The notes beneath the pieces were generated by a model that worked only from the letters and a program-made list of their open reading frames with translations, had not been told where the DNA came from and did no database searches. A stretch of 21,356 nucleotides of DNA from Nitrospirota bacterium (lineage in GTDB: Bacteria > Nitrospirota > Thermodesulfovibrionia > Thermodesulfovibrionales > JdFR-88). Made by a program: the position numbers and the translations under genes. Position 1 is the stretch's first letter, and every line of letters starts with the position of its first letter. Shown here one piece after another: positions 14,765-21,356 of this stretch. The stretch is from positions 1 through 21,356 of the forward strand of contig JAJYGJ010000006.1 of NCBI GenBank assembly GCA_021790695.1. The letters are read 5' to 3'.

Positions 14765-14809
14765 GCGGGATGTGATATAATTCACTTAATCCATCTGAAA
14801 GGACCCTTT

Positions 14810-15079
14810 ATGCAGCTTTTTCTTGCTCTGGCTTTGATAATGGCCGTCCTCCTTGTGATCTTTGCCGTCCAGAATTCCGCGGTCATAACGATCACATTTC
14901 TTTCCTTTACCACCCGGGGTTCGCTGCCCCTGATACTGATCCTTGTCTTTATCGGCGGCTTTCTGGCCGGAATATTCTTTTTCCTGCCGGCCTTTTTCAG
15001 GAAAAGCTCCGCCCTGCGGCAGGAAAGGCGAAAAGCGAGGGAGCTTGAAGCAAAACAGCAGCCGCCCCCTCCCGGCTAA
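14810..15079 (+). CDS. LapA-domain (DUF1049) inner-membrane protein
   Basis: An 89-residue protein with two membrane helices: FLALALIMAVLLVIFAVQNSA and LPLILILVFIGGFLAGIFFFL. Between them lies VITITFLSFTTRGSLP. The FAVQNSAVITITFL motif is diagnostic of the LapA/DUF1049 family, which includes E. coli LapA, the partner of LapB in lipopolysaccharide assembly control. The C-terminus is a basic, helical stretch and a proline end. The ATG at 14810 has AAAGGA upstream; the open frame reaches further 5' but without a site. A strong bidirectional terminator follows. No lapB gene is visible here. Confidence 0.85.
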   Translation: MQLFLALALIMAVLLVIFAVQNSAVITITFLSFTTRGSLPLILILVFIGGFLAGIFFFLPAFFRKSSALRQERRKARELEAKQQPPPPG

Positions 15080-15180
15080 AAAAATGGCGGAACAAAAAGG
15101 GCCTGCGTTTTCTTTCTCCGGCCCGCGTTCTTTCATCCGAATGTTTACCGCTTTCATCTTGGCGGGGGGATGCTTTTATA

Positions 15181-15213
15181 AAAAGGAAAGGGGCTTTTTG
15201 CCCCTTTCCTTTT
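15181..15213. terminator. Strong bidirectional terminator hairpin
   Basis: AAAAGGAAAGGGGC (15181-15194) pairs perfectly with GCCCCTTTCCTTTT (15200-15213) around TTTTT. The A- and T-tracts at both ends make it a Rho-independent terminator in both directions. It stands between the convergent LapA-like and DUF4382 genes. Confidence 0.9.
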
Positions 15214-15229
15214 TGGCTTCGGATTTCGC

Positions 15230-16813
15230 CTAAGGCGTGAATGTCTTCATCTGGATATTTACGGTGTCGTCGCCATTGGTAAGGTTTGCCACTCTGGGCC
15301 TGCCGATGGCAAACGAGTTGCTGTTCCACGCCCAGGCCTCTATGCCGTAAAACGCTTTTGGCACTCCCCCGGGCAAGTCCCCGATGACGTAGGAGCTGTT
15401 GTTCTGAATCGGCGCGGGGCTGACCGCGTTTACTATCGTCCCCCCGTAAGTGGCTATTACATAGCCGCTGTTGAACGGCCCCGCATTCCCGGCCATGGAA
15501 AACGTCCCCGAGACCTGATGGGCCACAGCGGGGGCCGTTATGGCAAGTGTGCCGAAATCCAGACTGGCCGCGTCCGTCCCGTTCACTATGACGGCCGCGC
15601 TCCTGTCGTAGAGTTCCGCGGTGGCGTATGCCTTGTACACACCTGTGCCTTCAACGGGCGTGGCCTGGCTGAAACTGACCGGGGCGTTCCCGTTGTAGCT
15701 GCCCACCCACATCGGGCTGTTGGAGAGGGCGAAATCGGCGAACTGCCCGGCAAGGGGATCGAAGTGCCTGTATCGTATCTCGTAAGGCACGTCTGAAGCT
15801 GAAGGCGTTTGATAAAACTGGACCCAGGCGCCCGTGGGCTTCACCTGGCCGCTTGCATTGTAATCGGTCCCGGCCACCGTGGTAACGGCGCCGATATTGG
15901 TGGGGCTCGATGTGGGGGTCGTCCCTTTTATGACCGGCACGTTCCTTATTATCATGGTCTCCGTGTCCAGGCCCCTGATGACGACGTCATAAGTGCCGGG
16001 AGCAAGCGGGTAGAGAGTGAAGTCCCCGTTTTTATCCACCCCCGTCCAGCGGCGCACCACGTGGTAAGTGCCGTCTGAATTGAGCTGCTCGGCCTTTATC
16101 ACGAAATGGTCGTTCGCGTCCAGGGCCGCGCCGTTTGTTATAGAGCCTGTGACGGCCCCGGCACTGTCCAGGTCGAAGTAGGTAAGCCTGGGTTTGAGCA
16201 TGTATTCCGTGGTCCCGGCGCCGAATGCGGTTATCTGCACCACGTCATGGAGGGCGTCAAAGTCCACCCCCAGGTCCAGGGTGCCGCCCGCGGCCATGGT
16301 GAAGGTCCCGATGAGTTTTATGCCGCTTGCGGGGGCTACTATTCGCAGGGGATAGAACGCGCCCGTCTGGTCCACGACTTCGTTGTTGTATTTAAGGCCC
16401 AACGCTTGCGCGGATGCGGTCAGCGCGTCTTCCGTGGGCGCGACAAAAAACCTTATCTGCTGGTAGCTGCCCGCGGGCAGGCTGAATGCGGACCACACCT
16501 TCTCAAGCTGGCCGTTTTCAAGCTGCGTAAGGTCTATGGTCACGGGCGACGAGAGCGGGAACTTCTGCCAGCCCGCCGTGTTGGTCGCGTCCGCATCGGC
16601 GCTCGCGTGCACCCATACCGAGGTAAGAGTTATATAAACATGGTCGAAATTGCCCGGCGCGTCGGTCACTGAAATGCTGGCCGTCCCGACGGAGCTCCCT
16701 GACGAGGTTGAACCGCCTCCGCCTCCGCAGGCGGAGACAAGAAATAAAAAAAACGCCGCCAAGACCGCCGCAAAAAGCCTGTGCCCCATTTTACGGTCCA
16801 TTCCAAGGCCCAT
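15230..16813 (-). CDS. DUF4382 lipoprotein
   Basis: A 527-residue exported lipoprotein. The signal peptide ends in the lipobox LVSAC with Cys at residue 29, then a GGGGG tether. The first domain, ISVTDAPGNFDHVYITLTSVWVH through VWSAFSLPAGSYQQIRFFV, matches DUF4382, which starts with a T/SDAP motif and is widespread in bacterial surface lipoproteins. A carboxypeptidase-regulatory-like stretch follows (GAVTGSITNGAALDANDHFVIK, then FTLYPLAPGTYDVVIRG), then further beta-rich repeats up to the C-terminus. GAGAGGAG sits six bases before the ATG at 16813. The protein is probably anchored to the outer membrane; its ligand is unknown. It converges with the LapA-like gene across a strong terminator. 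Confidence 0.85.
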   Translation of the reverse strand: MGLGMDRKMGHRLFAAVLAAFFLFLVSACGGGGGSTSSGSSVGTASISVTDAPGNFDHVYITLTSVWVHASADADATNTAGWQKFPLSSPVTIDLTQLENGQLEKVWSAFSLPAGSYQQIRFFVAPTEDALTASAQALGLKYNNEVVDQTGAFYPLRIVAPASGIKLIGTFTMAAGGTLDLGVDFDALHDVVQITAFGAGTTEYMLKPRLTYFDLDSAGAVTGSITNGAALDANDHFVIKAEQLNSDGTYHVVRRWTGVDKNGDFTLYPLAPGTYDVVIRGLDTETMIIRNVPVIKGTTPTSSPTNIGAVTTVAGTDYNASGQVKPTGAWVQFYQTPSASDVPYEIRYRHFDPLAGQFADFALSNSPMWVGSYNGNAPVSFSQATPVEGTGVYKAYATAELYDRSAAVIVNGTDAASLDFGTLAITAPAVAHQVSGTFSMAGNAGPFNSGYVIATYGGTIVNAVSPAPIQNNSSYVIGDLPGGVPKAFYGIEAWAWNSNSFAIGRPRVANLTNGDDTVNIQMKTFTP

Positions 16814-17041
16814 TGTAGATCTCCTCTCTCCATTTTAAAGATATGCCCTCGCCCTCATTTGGATGCCATGGACTTTACCTGTTGCAGGTTGGGCAGGAGT
16901 ACTCCGCTTCGGGCTCCCTTCCCAAAGACATCTCCCAAAAACAATATTAGCTCAATTCACGCGTTCGGATAAGCGACGGGCATCACAATTTTTCCGGCTC
17001 TTCGGAGCGTGGGCGGGCGACATTACGCAGCAGCCGCCCCG

Positions 17042-18253
17042 CTACCCCGCTCCTCCCGCCGCATACCCGCGAAAAAACCGCGCGTAGAGGACCAGGTAGG
17101 CCGCCTGCAGGGCGGCCGCCGCGAAGAACGGCGCTTTCAACATCCCGGCGTGCAGCATTAACCCTGCAATCAATGGCCCCACTGCGCGCGGAATCTGGAC
17201 AGACACGTTCTGCAGGCTTGTCGCAAGTCCCCGCCGGTCGCGCGTTAATCCCACGACGAGCGCCTGGCGCACGCCCGCGGTCCCCTGGTTGAACCCGGAC
17301 CGAAGCGCAAACAAAGCCGCAGCGGCGCCAAACACCGGCATGAGCGGGACCGCTATCAGCAGCATGAGCCCCGCGCCGCGCAGGACAATCACCGGACGGA
17401 TCAACCCGTGCCGCCGGGCCAGCCGCGCAACGACGGCCGAACCGAGTGCGCCAAGCGCGAAGCTCGCGGCGAGCGCCGGCCCGATAGAGCCGGGGCCGTG
17501 CCTGAACCGGAGCGCGAACCAGTAAGCGATGAGCGGAGCGATCATGCCGATGCTCAGCCCGTTAAGGCTGTTGGCGATGACCAGGCGTCCCAGCATGCGA
17601 TTTTCGGTCCTGCGATGGACTGGTTCATCCGGCCGCCCGGCTGATTTCGCGGGGGGTGGTTCGCGCAGGCCGGCGACAAGCACGAAGGCCGATACCGAAC
17701 CGGCCAGGGAAAGCAGGAACAGCGACCGATAGGCAAACACCATGCCCAGGGGACCGGTAAGGAAATGCACGCCGCCCGCAAGCAGCGCCCCAAGCGCCAT
17801 GCCAAGGAAACCGATGGCGGCGTTGGCGCTGAAGACCGCGCCGCGTCTTTGTGCAGGGAGCGCCTGGGCGAGCCACGCCTGCTCGAGGGGAGCGAAGGGC
17901 CCGGCGCTGCCGTTGCCGCCCCGGCCGAAACCGCCTACGATGGCGGCCAGCACGAGCGCCGGAGGCCAGGCAGTGACCAAGGCGAGCAATGCGGCCCCGG
18001 CCTGCATTGCCTCATATATAAGCAGAAAACGCCTCCGGCCCCGGCGGTCGCTCAGGGGGCCGACAATCAGCGTGAGCACGGCGCCCGCCAGCAGCGCCGC
18101 CGAAAGCGTTGCGCCGATGCCGGGGGCCGACCACCCGAGGGCATACAGGTAGAGCGTGAATGCCGCAAACAGCGCGCCCTGGCCCATGCCGCGCGCTGCG
18201 CGCGCGGCCATCAGCCGGCGGACGGCAAGGGGCAATAAATCAGTATGCGGCAA
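17042..18253 (-). CDS. Major facilitator superfamily (MFS) transporter
   Basis: A 403-residue inner-membrane transporter with about 12 hydrophobic segments in two halves. Motif A of the first half is GPLSDRRGRRRFLL (about residues 65-78). A basic central loop, AKSAGRPDEPVHRRTENR, separates the halves. It resembles drug/H+ antiporter-like MFS proteins, but the substrate cannot be read. The base composition is clearly richer in G and C than that of neighbouring genes (Ala- and Arg-rich protein), which could mean transfer. The TTG start at 18253 has no good ribosome site; an ATG 14 codons in (MAARAARGMGQG) is an alternative. It is followed by the DUF4382 gene on the same strand, 228 bases away. 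Confidence 0.85.
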   Translation of the reverse strand: MPHTDLLPLAVRRLMAARAARGMGQGALFAAFTLYLYALGWSAPGIGATLSAALLAGAVLTLIVGPLSDRRGRRRFLLIYEAMQAGAALLALVTAWPPALVLAAIVGGFGRGGNGSAGPFAPLEQAWLAQALPAQRRGAVFSANAAIGFLGMALGALLAGGVHFLTGPLGMVFAYRSLFLLSLAGSVSAFVLVAGLREPPPAKSAGRPDEPVHRRTENRMLGRLVIANSLNGLSIGMIAPLIAYWFALRFRHGPGSIGPALAASFALGALGSAVVARLARRHGLIRPVIVLRGAGLMLLIAVPLMPVFGAAAALFALRSGFNQGTAGVRQALVVGLTRDRRGLATSLQNVSVQIPRAVGPLIAGLMLHAGMLKAPFFAAAALQAAYLVLYARFFRGYAAGGAG

Positions 18254-18414
18254 GGGTGCGGTGCCGGCCGGGCAATTTCATTTTAAGCGGTTCCGGAATT
18301 CCCTGGGCGTTATGATCTGAATGTATCACGAAAGAGAAGGCGCGTTCAAGTTCCTTCGGGGACGCGTTCGGACGTTATCTTCCATTTCCCTTCCAGCACG
18401 CGAAATTTGTCTGA

Positions 18415-19694
18415 AAATTCCCCGATTGAGCATCCGAAGGGGGAACCTTCGCTTGACGTCATGAAGATGGCCCGCGGGGAACTGAGGCCTGCGCTTGCCC
18501 AGGCGACAGCTTGCCGCCAATAAGCAGTACCTGCAATCGGTGATCCGCGAGGCTGAAGACGCCACCCGGGAACTGCAATCCACCAATAAAGAGCTACAGT
18601 CCTCGAACGAGGAACTGCAAAGCATGAATGAGGAGCTGCAGACCTCGCAGGAAGGGCTGCAATCGGTCAACGAGGAGCTTGCCGTCAACAGCGAGCTTCA
18701 AAGGAAGATGGATGAACTCTCCAAATCCAACAGCGATATGAACAACCTGCTTGCAGGCACGGAGATAGCCGCCATCTTCCTGGACAACAAGCTCCGCATC
18801 AAGCGGTTCACCCCGCTGGCGACCGACATGGTGAAGCTCATCCCTTCCGATATCGGCAGCCCCCTGGAACAGTTCGCCGCCAATCTGGCCGATGAAAATC
18901 TTGTCGGGGACGTAAAGCAGGTAATGAATACCCTCCGGTACAGGGACAGGGAGGTGCGAACCGAACAGGGCCAGTGGCGCCTGATAAGGATCCATCCGTA
19001 CCGCACCGAGGAAAACGTGATAGACGGCGCGGTGATTACCTTTACAGACATTACAAGGACAAAACAGGTCCGGCAATCGTCCGAGGACGCCCGCCTGTTC
19101 GCGGAAAGCATTGTCGATACGGTGCGCGAACCCCTCCTGGTCCTGGATGCCGGCCTAAGGGTGATAACCGCAAACAGGTCTTTTTACACCGCATTCAGGG
19201 TGTCCAGGGCGGAGACTGAAAACAGGCGTTTCTTCGAGCTTGGGCAGCGGCAGTGGGACATCCCCGGACTTAAAAAACTCCTTGCCGGCGTCCTTGCCAG
19301 GAACAAGGCCTTCAGCGACTTCGAGGTTGAAAATGATTTCCCCCCGATCGGGAAAAGAACAATGCTCCTTACCGCCCGCGGGATCGAGCAGCAGGGTGAA
19401 AAGAAGCGGATGATACTTCTTGCGATAGATGACATTACGGTGCGCAGGCAGGCGGAAAACGCCATGAAGCGGCTCAATGAGACGCCGGAGCAGCACGTGG
19501 CCGACGGACATCGGAGATGGAAGACTCTCTTAAAGAGAAGGAGACCCTTAATCTTTATTACCGGATACGATATAGATGAATTCAAGACAGGGGACCTTGC
19601 CGGGTTAATCGCATTCCTCAGTAAACCGATTGATTTCGACCTTCTGAAGGACACCCTGGAGTCCTTAGCAAAAAAACATCCCCGCCATAAATGA
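18415..19694 (+). pseudogene. Decayed CheB/CheR-PAS type sensor gene
   Basis: The long frame 18495-19694 (399 residues) begins with the coiled coil KEYLQS-like NKQYLQSVIREAEDATRE and ELQSTNKELQSSNEELQSMN. It continues with the PAS region IAAIFLDNKLRIKRFTPLATDM and FTDITRTKQ, typical of the middle of CheB-CheR-PAS fusion proteins. Before it, another frame (about 18415-18520) reads IEHPKGEPSLDVMKMARGELRPALAQA, the segment that should lie just upstream, then stops; so there is a shift plus a deletion. A second PAS domain follows. After RLNETPEQHVADG the sequence jumps to RPLIFITGYDIDEF...FLSKPIDF, the end of a receiver domain. The CheB and CheR domains, the kinase core and most of the receiver are missing. 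Confidence 0.75.
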
Positions 19695-19873
19695 CAGGCT
19701 GCCGCCGGCGGGTCGGATTTTCGGGGCTGGTATCTGTCTGTCCTTGCGTCCGGGCGTCCCTGCGCCCGGGGGGGATTTTCCCTTGATGACGCGGTATGCC
19801 TTGAGTTTGAGCCTCTTGCAGCCGGGGGAAAAAGCGATTTTGAGATAGGTTCTACGGTAATATAAATGAAGGG

Positions 19874-20878
19874 GTGAATGACTTGTTCAGGCGGCAGGTT
19901 TTCTATAACGCGCTATTGATCCTGCTGGTGCTTGCAGTGGGCACGGCCGGTTACGGCCTTATAGAGGGATGGGGCTTTCTGGATTCCCTTTACATGACCG
20001 TCATCACCATCACCACCGTGGGCTACAAGGAAGTCCACCCACTGAACGGGCCCGGCAGGATATTCACCATGGTCCTTATTTTTTTCGGTCTCGGCATCAT
20101 CTTGTATATACTGAATACCGGGGCAAGGATAATCATCGAGGGCGAATTTGCCAGGGTCCTGGGGAGGAGAAAATTGGAAAAGAGGATAAGGAAACTGAAG
20201 GGCCATTACATAATATGCGGCTACGGCCGGATGGGCAGGATAATCTCGAAGGAATTTCAGGCAAGCGGGACCGGGTTTGTCGTGATAGAGAAGGAGCCGC
20301 CACCGGCCGAGCTGGGCGGGGTGCTCTTCATCCAGGGTGACGCGACCAGGGACGAGACCCTCCGGGAGGCCGGGATAGAATATGCGGCGGGCCTCGTGAG
20401 CGTCCTGCCCACGGACGCGGAAAACCTCTACGTTGTGCTTACGGCGAAGGGCCTGAACCCGCAGCTCGTGGTGGTTGCAAGGGCGGGGGAGGACGGCTCG
20501 GAGCAGAAACTCCTCCGGGCCGGCGCCGACAAGGTCGTCTCTCCCTACTATATCGGGGGGCTCAGGATCGCCCATACAATTTTGCGGCCTGCGGTCGTGG
20601 ACTTCATCGAATTCGCCACGAAAACCGGCAACCTGGCGCTGCAGATGGAGGAGGTCGTCATTGCCCCGGACTCCGGACTGGTCGGAAGGACCCTGGACGA
20701 GTGCGGACTGGGCAGGGACCTGGGGGTAATAATCGTAGGCATGAAGGGCAGCCGCAACGAAATGGAGTTCAACCCCACTTCGCAGTCCGTGCTGAGGGCG
20801 GGCAACGTGCTCATAGCCCTTGGCGAGTCTTCCAAGCTCAAGAAGCTTGAGGAGATGGCCGGGGGCGGAGGCTTATAG
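19874..20878 (+). CDS. RCK-gated potassium channel with GYKE filter
   Basis: A 334-residue protein. Helix 1 is at about 10-30, a pore loop follows in SLYMTVITITTVGYKEVHPL (filter TVGYKE at 48-53), then helix 2 at about 62-82. After a linker, HYIICGYGRMGRIISKEF starts a Rossmann-type TrkA-N domain (GYGRMG at 116-121) with GDATRDETLREAGI and NLYVVLTAKGLNP. A TrkA-C domain lies near 245-330 (LALQMEEVVIAPDSGLVGRTLDE). This is the MthK-like layout, in which the RCK ring binds ligand and opens the pore. The filter has Lys where the usual GYG has its second Gly. The GTG at 19874 (site AAGGGG close by) gives MNDLFRRQ; a TTG at 19883 is possible. Confidence 0.85.
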   Translation: MNDLFRRQVFYNALLILLVLAVGTAGYGLIEGWGFLDSLYMTVITITTVGYKEVHPLNGPGRIFTMVLIFFGLGIILYILNTGARIIIEGEFARVLGRRKLEKRIRKLKGHYIICGYGRMGRIISKEFQASGTGFVVIEKEPPPAELGGVLFIQGDATRDETLREAGIEYAAGLVSVLPTDAENLYVVLTAKGLNPQLVVVARAGEDGSEQKLLRAGADKVVSPYYIGGLRIAHTILRPAVVDFIEFATKTGNLALQMEEVVIAPDSGLVGRTLDECGLGRDLGVIIVGMKGSRNEMEFNPTSQSVLRAGNVLIALGESSKLKKLEEMAGGGGL

Positions 20879-20886
20879 ATTATTTC
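20879..20886 (+). repeat. 8-bp target-site duplication, left copy
   Basis: ATTATTTC directly before the left inverted repeat of the MITE-like element. It is repeated at 21228-21235 directly after the right inverted repeat. Confidence 0.85.
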
Positions 20887-21227
20887 GGTAGTGTCTCAGT
20901 TTGCTTTGCCAAGCTACGGCGGCAAACGTCCCGCCCCCCCCTCCCATGAATGGGGTATATCCGCTTGTTCCCGGAGCCCATTTACCTGCCTGCCCCTTGA
21001 AGAAGGGAGCAAGGACGGATGCGCAGCGTCGCATCCTGCCAGCCCTTTTGCGCTTCGCCCTGAAGACAATTCAACAGGTCCTCTGGGATACGGCCGGAAC
21101 CGCCAAAGGGGTCCCCAAAAAGCCTGCAGGCTTTTTGGGGCAGGGGCGACCGGCATGAAAGGGGCGGGCAGATACCAACGCCCGGAATAAATATCTGCCC
21201 GTGGATTAACCGAACTGAGACACTACC
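20887..21227. mobile_element. MITE-like element (341 bp) with 15-bp inverted ends
   Basis: GGTAGTGTCTCAGTT at 20887-20901 is repeated exactly inverted at 21213-21227. ATTATTTC flanks both sides as an 8-bp target duplication. No transposase lies inside; the open frames there have no family match. The inside holds three more hairpins: a 28-bp perfect palindrome (21113-21140), GGATGCG/CGCATCC (21017-21036), and CGGGCAGATA/TATCTGCCCG (21165-21201). The GG ends and 8-bp duplication fit IS families such as ISL3, IS256 or IS1595, so it should be moved in trans by such an element. Which one cannot be told from this window. Confidence 0.9.
21113..21140. repeat. 28-bp perfect palindrome inside the MITE
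   Basis: Each arm is CCCCAAAAAGCCTG and the centre is TGCA. A-runs and T-runs make it look like a terminator on both strands, although the GC block lies outside the A/T tract. Confidence 0.8.
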
Positions 21228-21235
21228 ATTATTTC
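21228..21235 (+). repeat. 8-bp target-site duplication, right copy
   Basis: ATTATTTC, the second copy of the duplication. On the minus strand it reads GAAATAAT and contains the stop codon of the ferredoxin-like gene. Confidence 0.85.
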
Positions 21236-21356
21236 AGGGCGATGGCCTTTTCGGGGCACATCTCCTGGCAGCAGAAGCAGGCGATGCACACTTCGGCATT
21301 GACCTCGGGGGGAAGATCGCCGGTTATTGACAGCGCCGACACCGGACAATGATTGA
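21229..21356 (-). CDS. 4Fe-4S ferredoxin-type protein (DUF362-like), C-terminal fragment
   Basis: The last 41 residues of a gene that enters from the right edge. They read HCPVSAL, then GDLPPEVNAEVCIACFCCQEMCPEKAIALK and a TAA stop at 21231-21229. The CxxCxxCxxxCP set plus an upstream CP is a two-cluster 4Fe-4S ferredoxin end. The CIACFCCQEMCPEKAI form is typical for the tail of DUF362 proteins, which have an N-terminal domain of unknown role; the family call is likely but rests on this tail only. The MITE sits directly after the stop codon. It converges with the potassium-channel gene. Confidence 0.75.
   Translation of the reverse strand, partial: NHCPVSALSITGDLPPEVNAEVCIACFCCQEMCPEKAIALK

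Noticed and set aside
19913..20575. 220-codon minus-strand frame over the potassium channel
   Set aside because: The plus-strand channel has clear pore and RCK motifs; the complement has none.
20901..21190. Open frames inside the MITE-like element
   Set aside because: No family match and no ribosome site; they lie within a short element with hairpins.
1..21356. CRISPR arrays, tRNA and rRNA genes
   Set aside because: No regularly spaced repeats, no tRNA cloverleaf-like T-loop plus acceptor pairs outside genes, and no rRNA-like sequence were seen on reading.

Overview
The window reads like a chromosome segment of an anaerobic or microaerobic, metal-handling Gram-negative bacterium. Moderately high GC, strong AGGAGG-type ribosome sites, radical SAM/SPASM enzymes, a DUF3786 Fe-S protein, a copper P-type ATPase with N-terminal CPMHPE-type metal domains, and an HU protein together suggest Nitrospirota or a deltaproteobacterial (Desulfobacterota-like) lineage. 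That placement is inference from gene content; there is no rRNA or other marker here.

Layout. 1-851: end of an alcohol dehydrogenase gene, then a carboxymuconolactone-decarboxylase-like protein and a 4-oxalocrotonate-tautomerase-like protein, all on + and probably one operon. 987-2997: small genes on + (zinc-ribbon protein, SixA phosphatase, orphan ribbon-helix-helix protein, 4Fe-4S/DUF3786 protein). A GC-rich repeat occurs three times, each time just after one of these genes. 3124-4444: small poorly known genes and a broken actin/ParM-like gene. About 4640-6200: an IS110-type insertion sequence whose transposase is split by a -1 shift at a run of eight A. It lies next to a nitroreductase (SagB/ThcOx-like) gene truncated at both ends.

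7392-9972 is the most interesting region, a compact divergent cluster. One arm has a radical SAM/SPASM enzyme with a PqqD-like N-terminus followed by a 20-residue Lys/Cys-rich peptide gene. The other has an eight-Cys protein translationally coupled to a second radical SAM/SPASM enzyme. Together they look like a small system for making a modified peptide (RiPP) that I cannot match to a named class.

10038-18253 holds housekeeping and envelope genes: CopA, HU, a DUF2127 membrane protein, a two-helix potassium-channel protein, a LapA-domain protein, a DUF4382 lipoprotein and an MFS transporter. 18400-19694 is a decayed CheB/CheR-PAS sensor gene reduced by deletions. 19874-20878 is a potassium channel with an RCK module and an unusual GYKE filter. 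After it comes a 341-bp MITE-like element with 15-bp terminal inverted repeats and an 8-bp target duplication, inserted at the stop codon of a convergent ferredoxin-type (DUF362-like) gene that runs off the right edge.

The window mixes intact core genes with several scars: an IS, a MITE, three to four pseudogenes and dispersed repeats.
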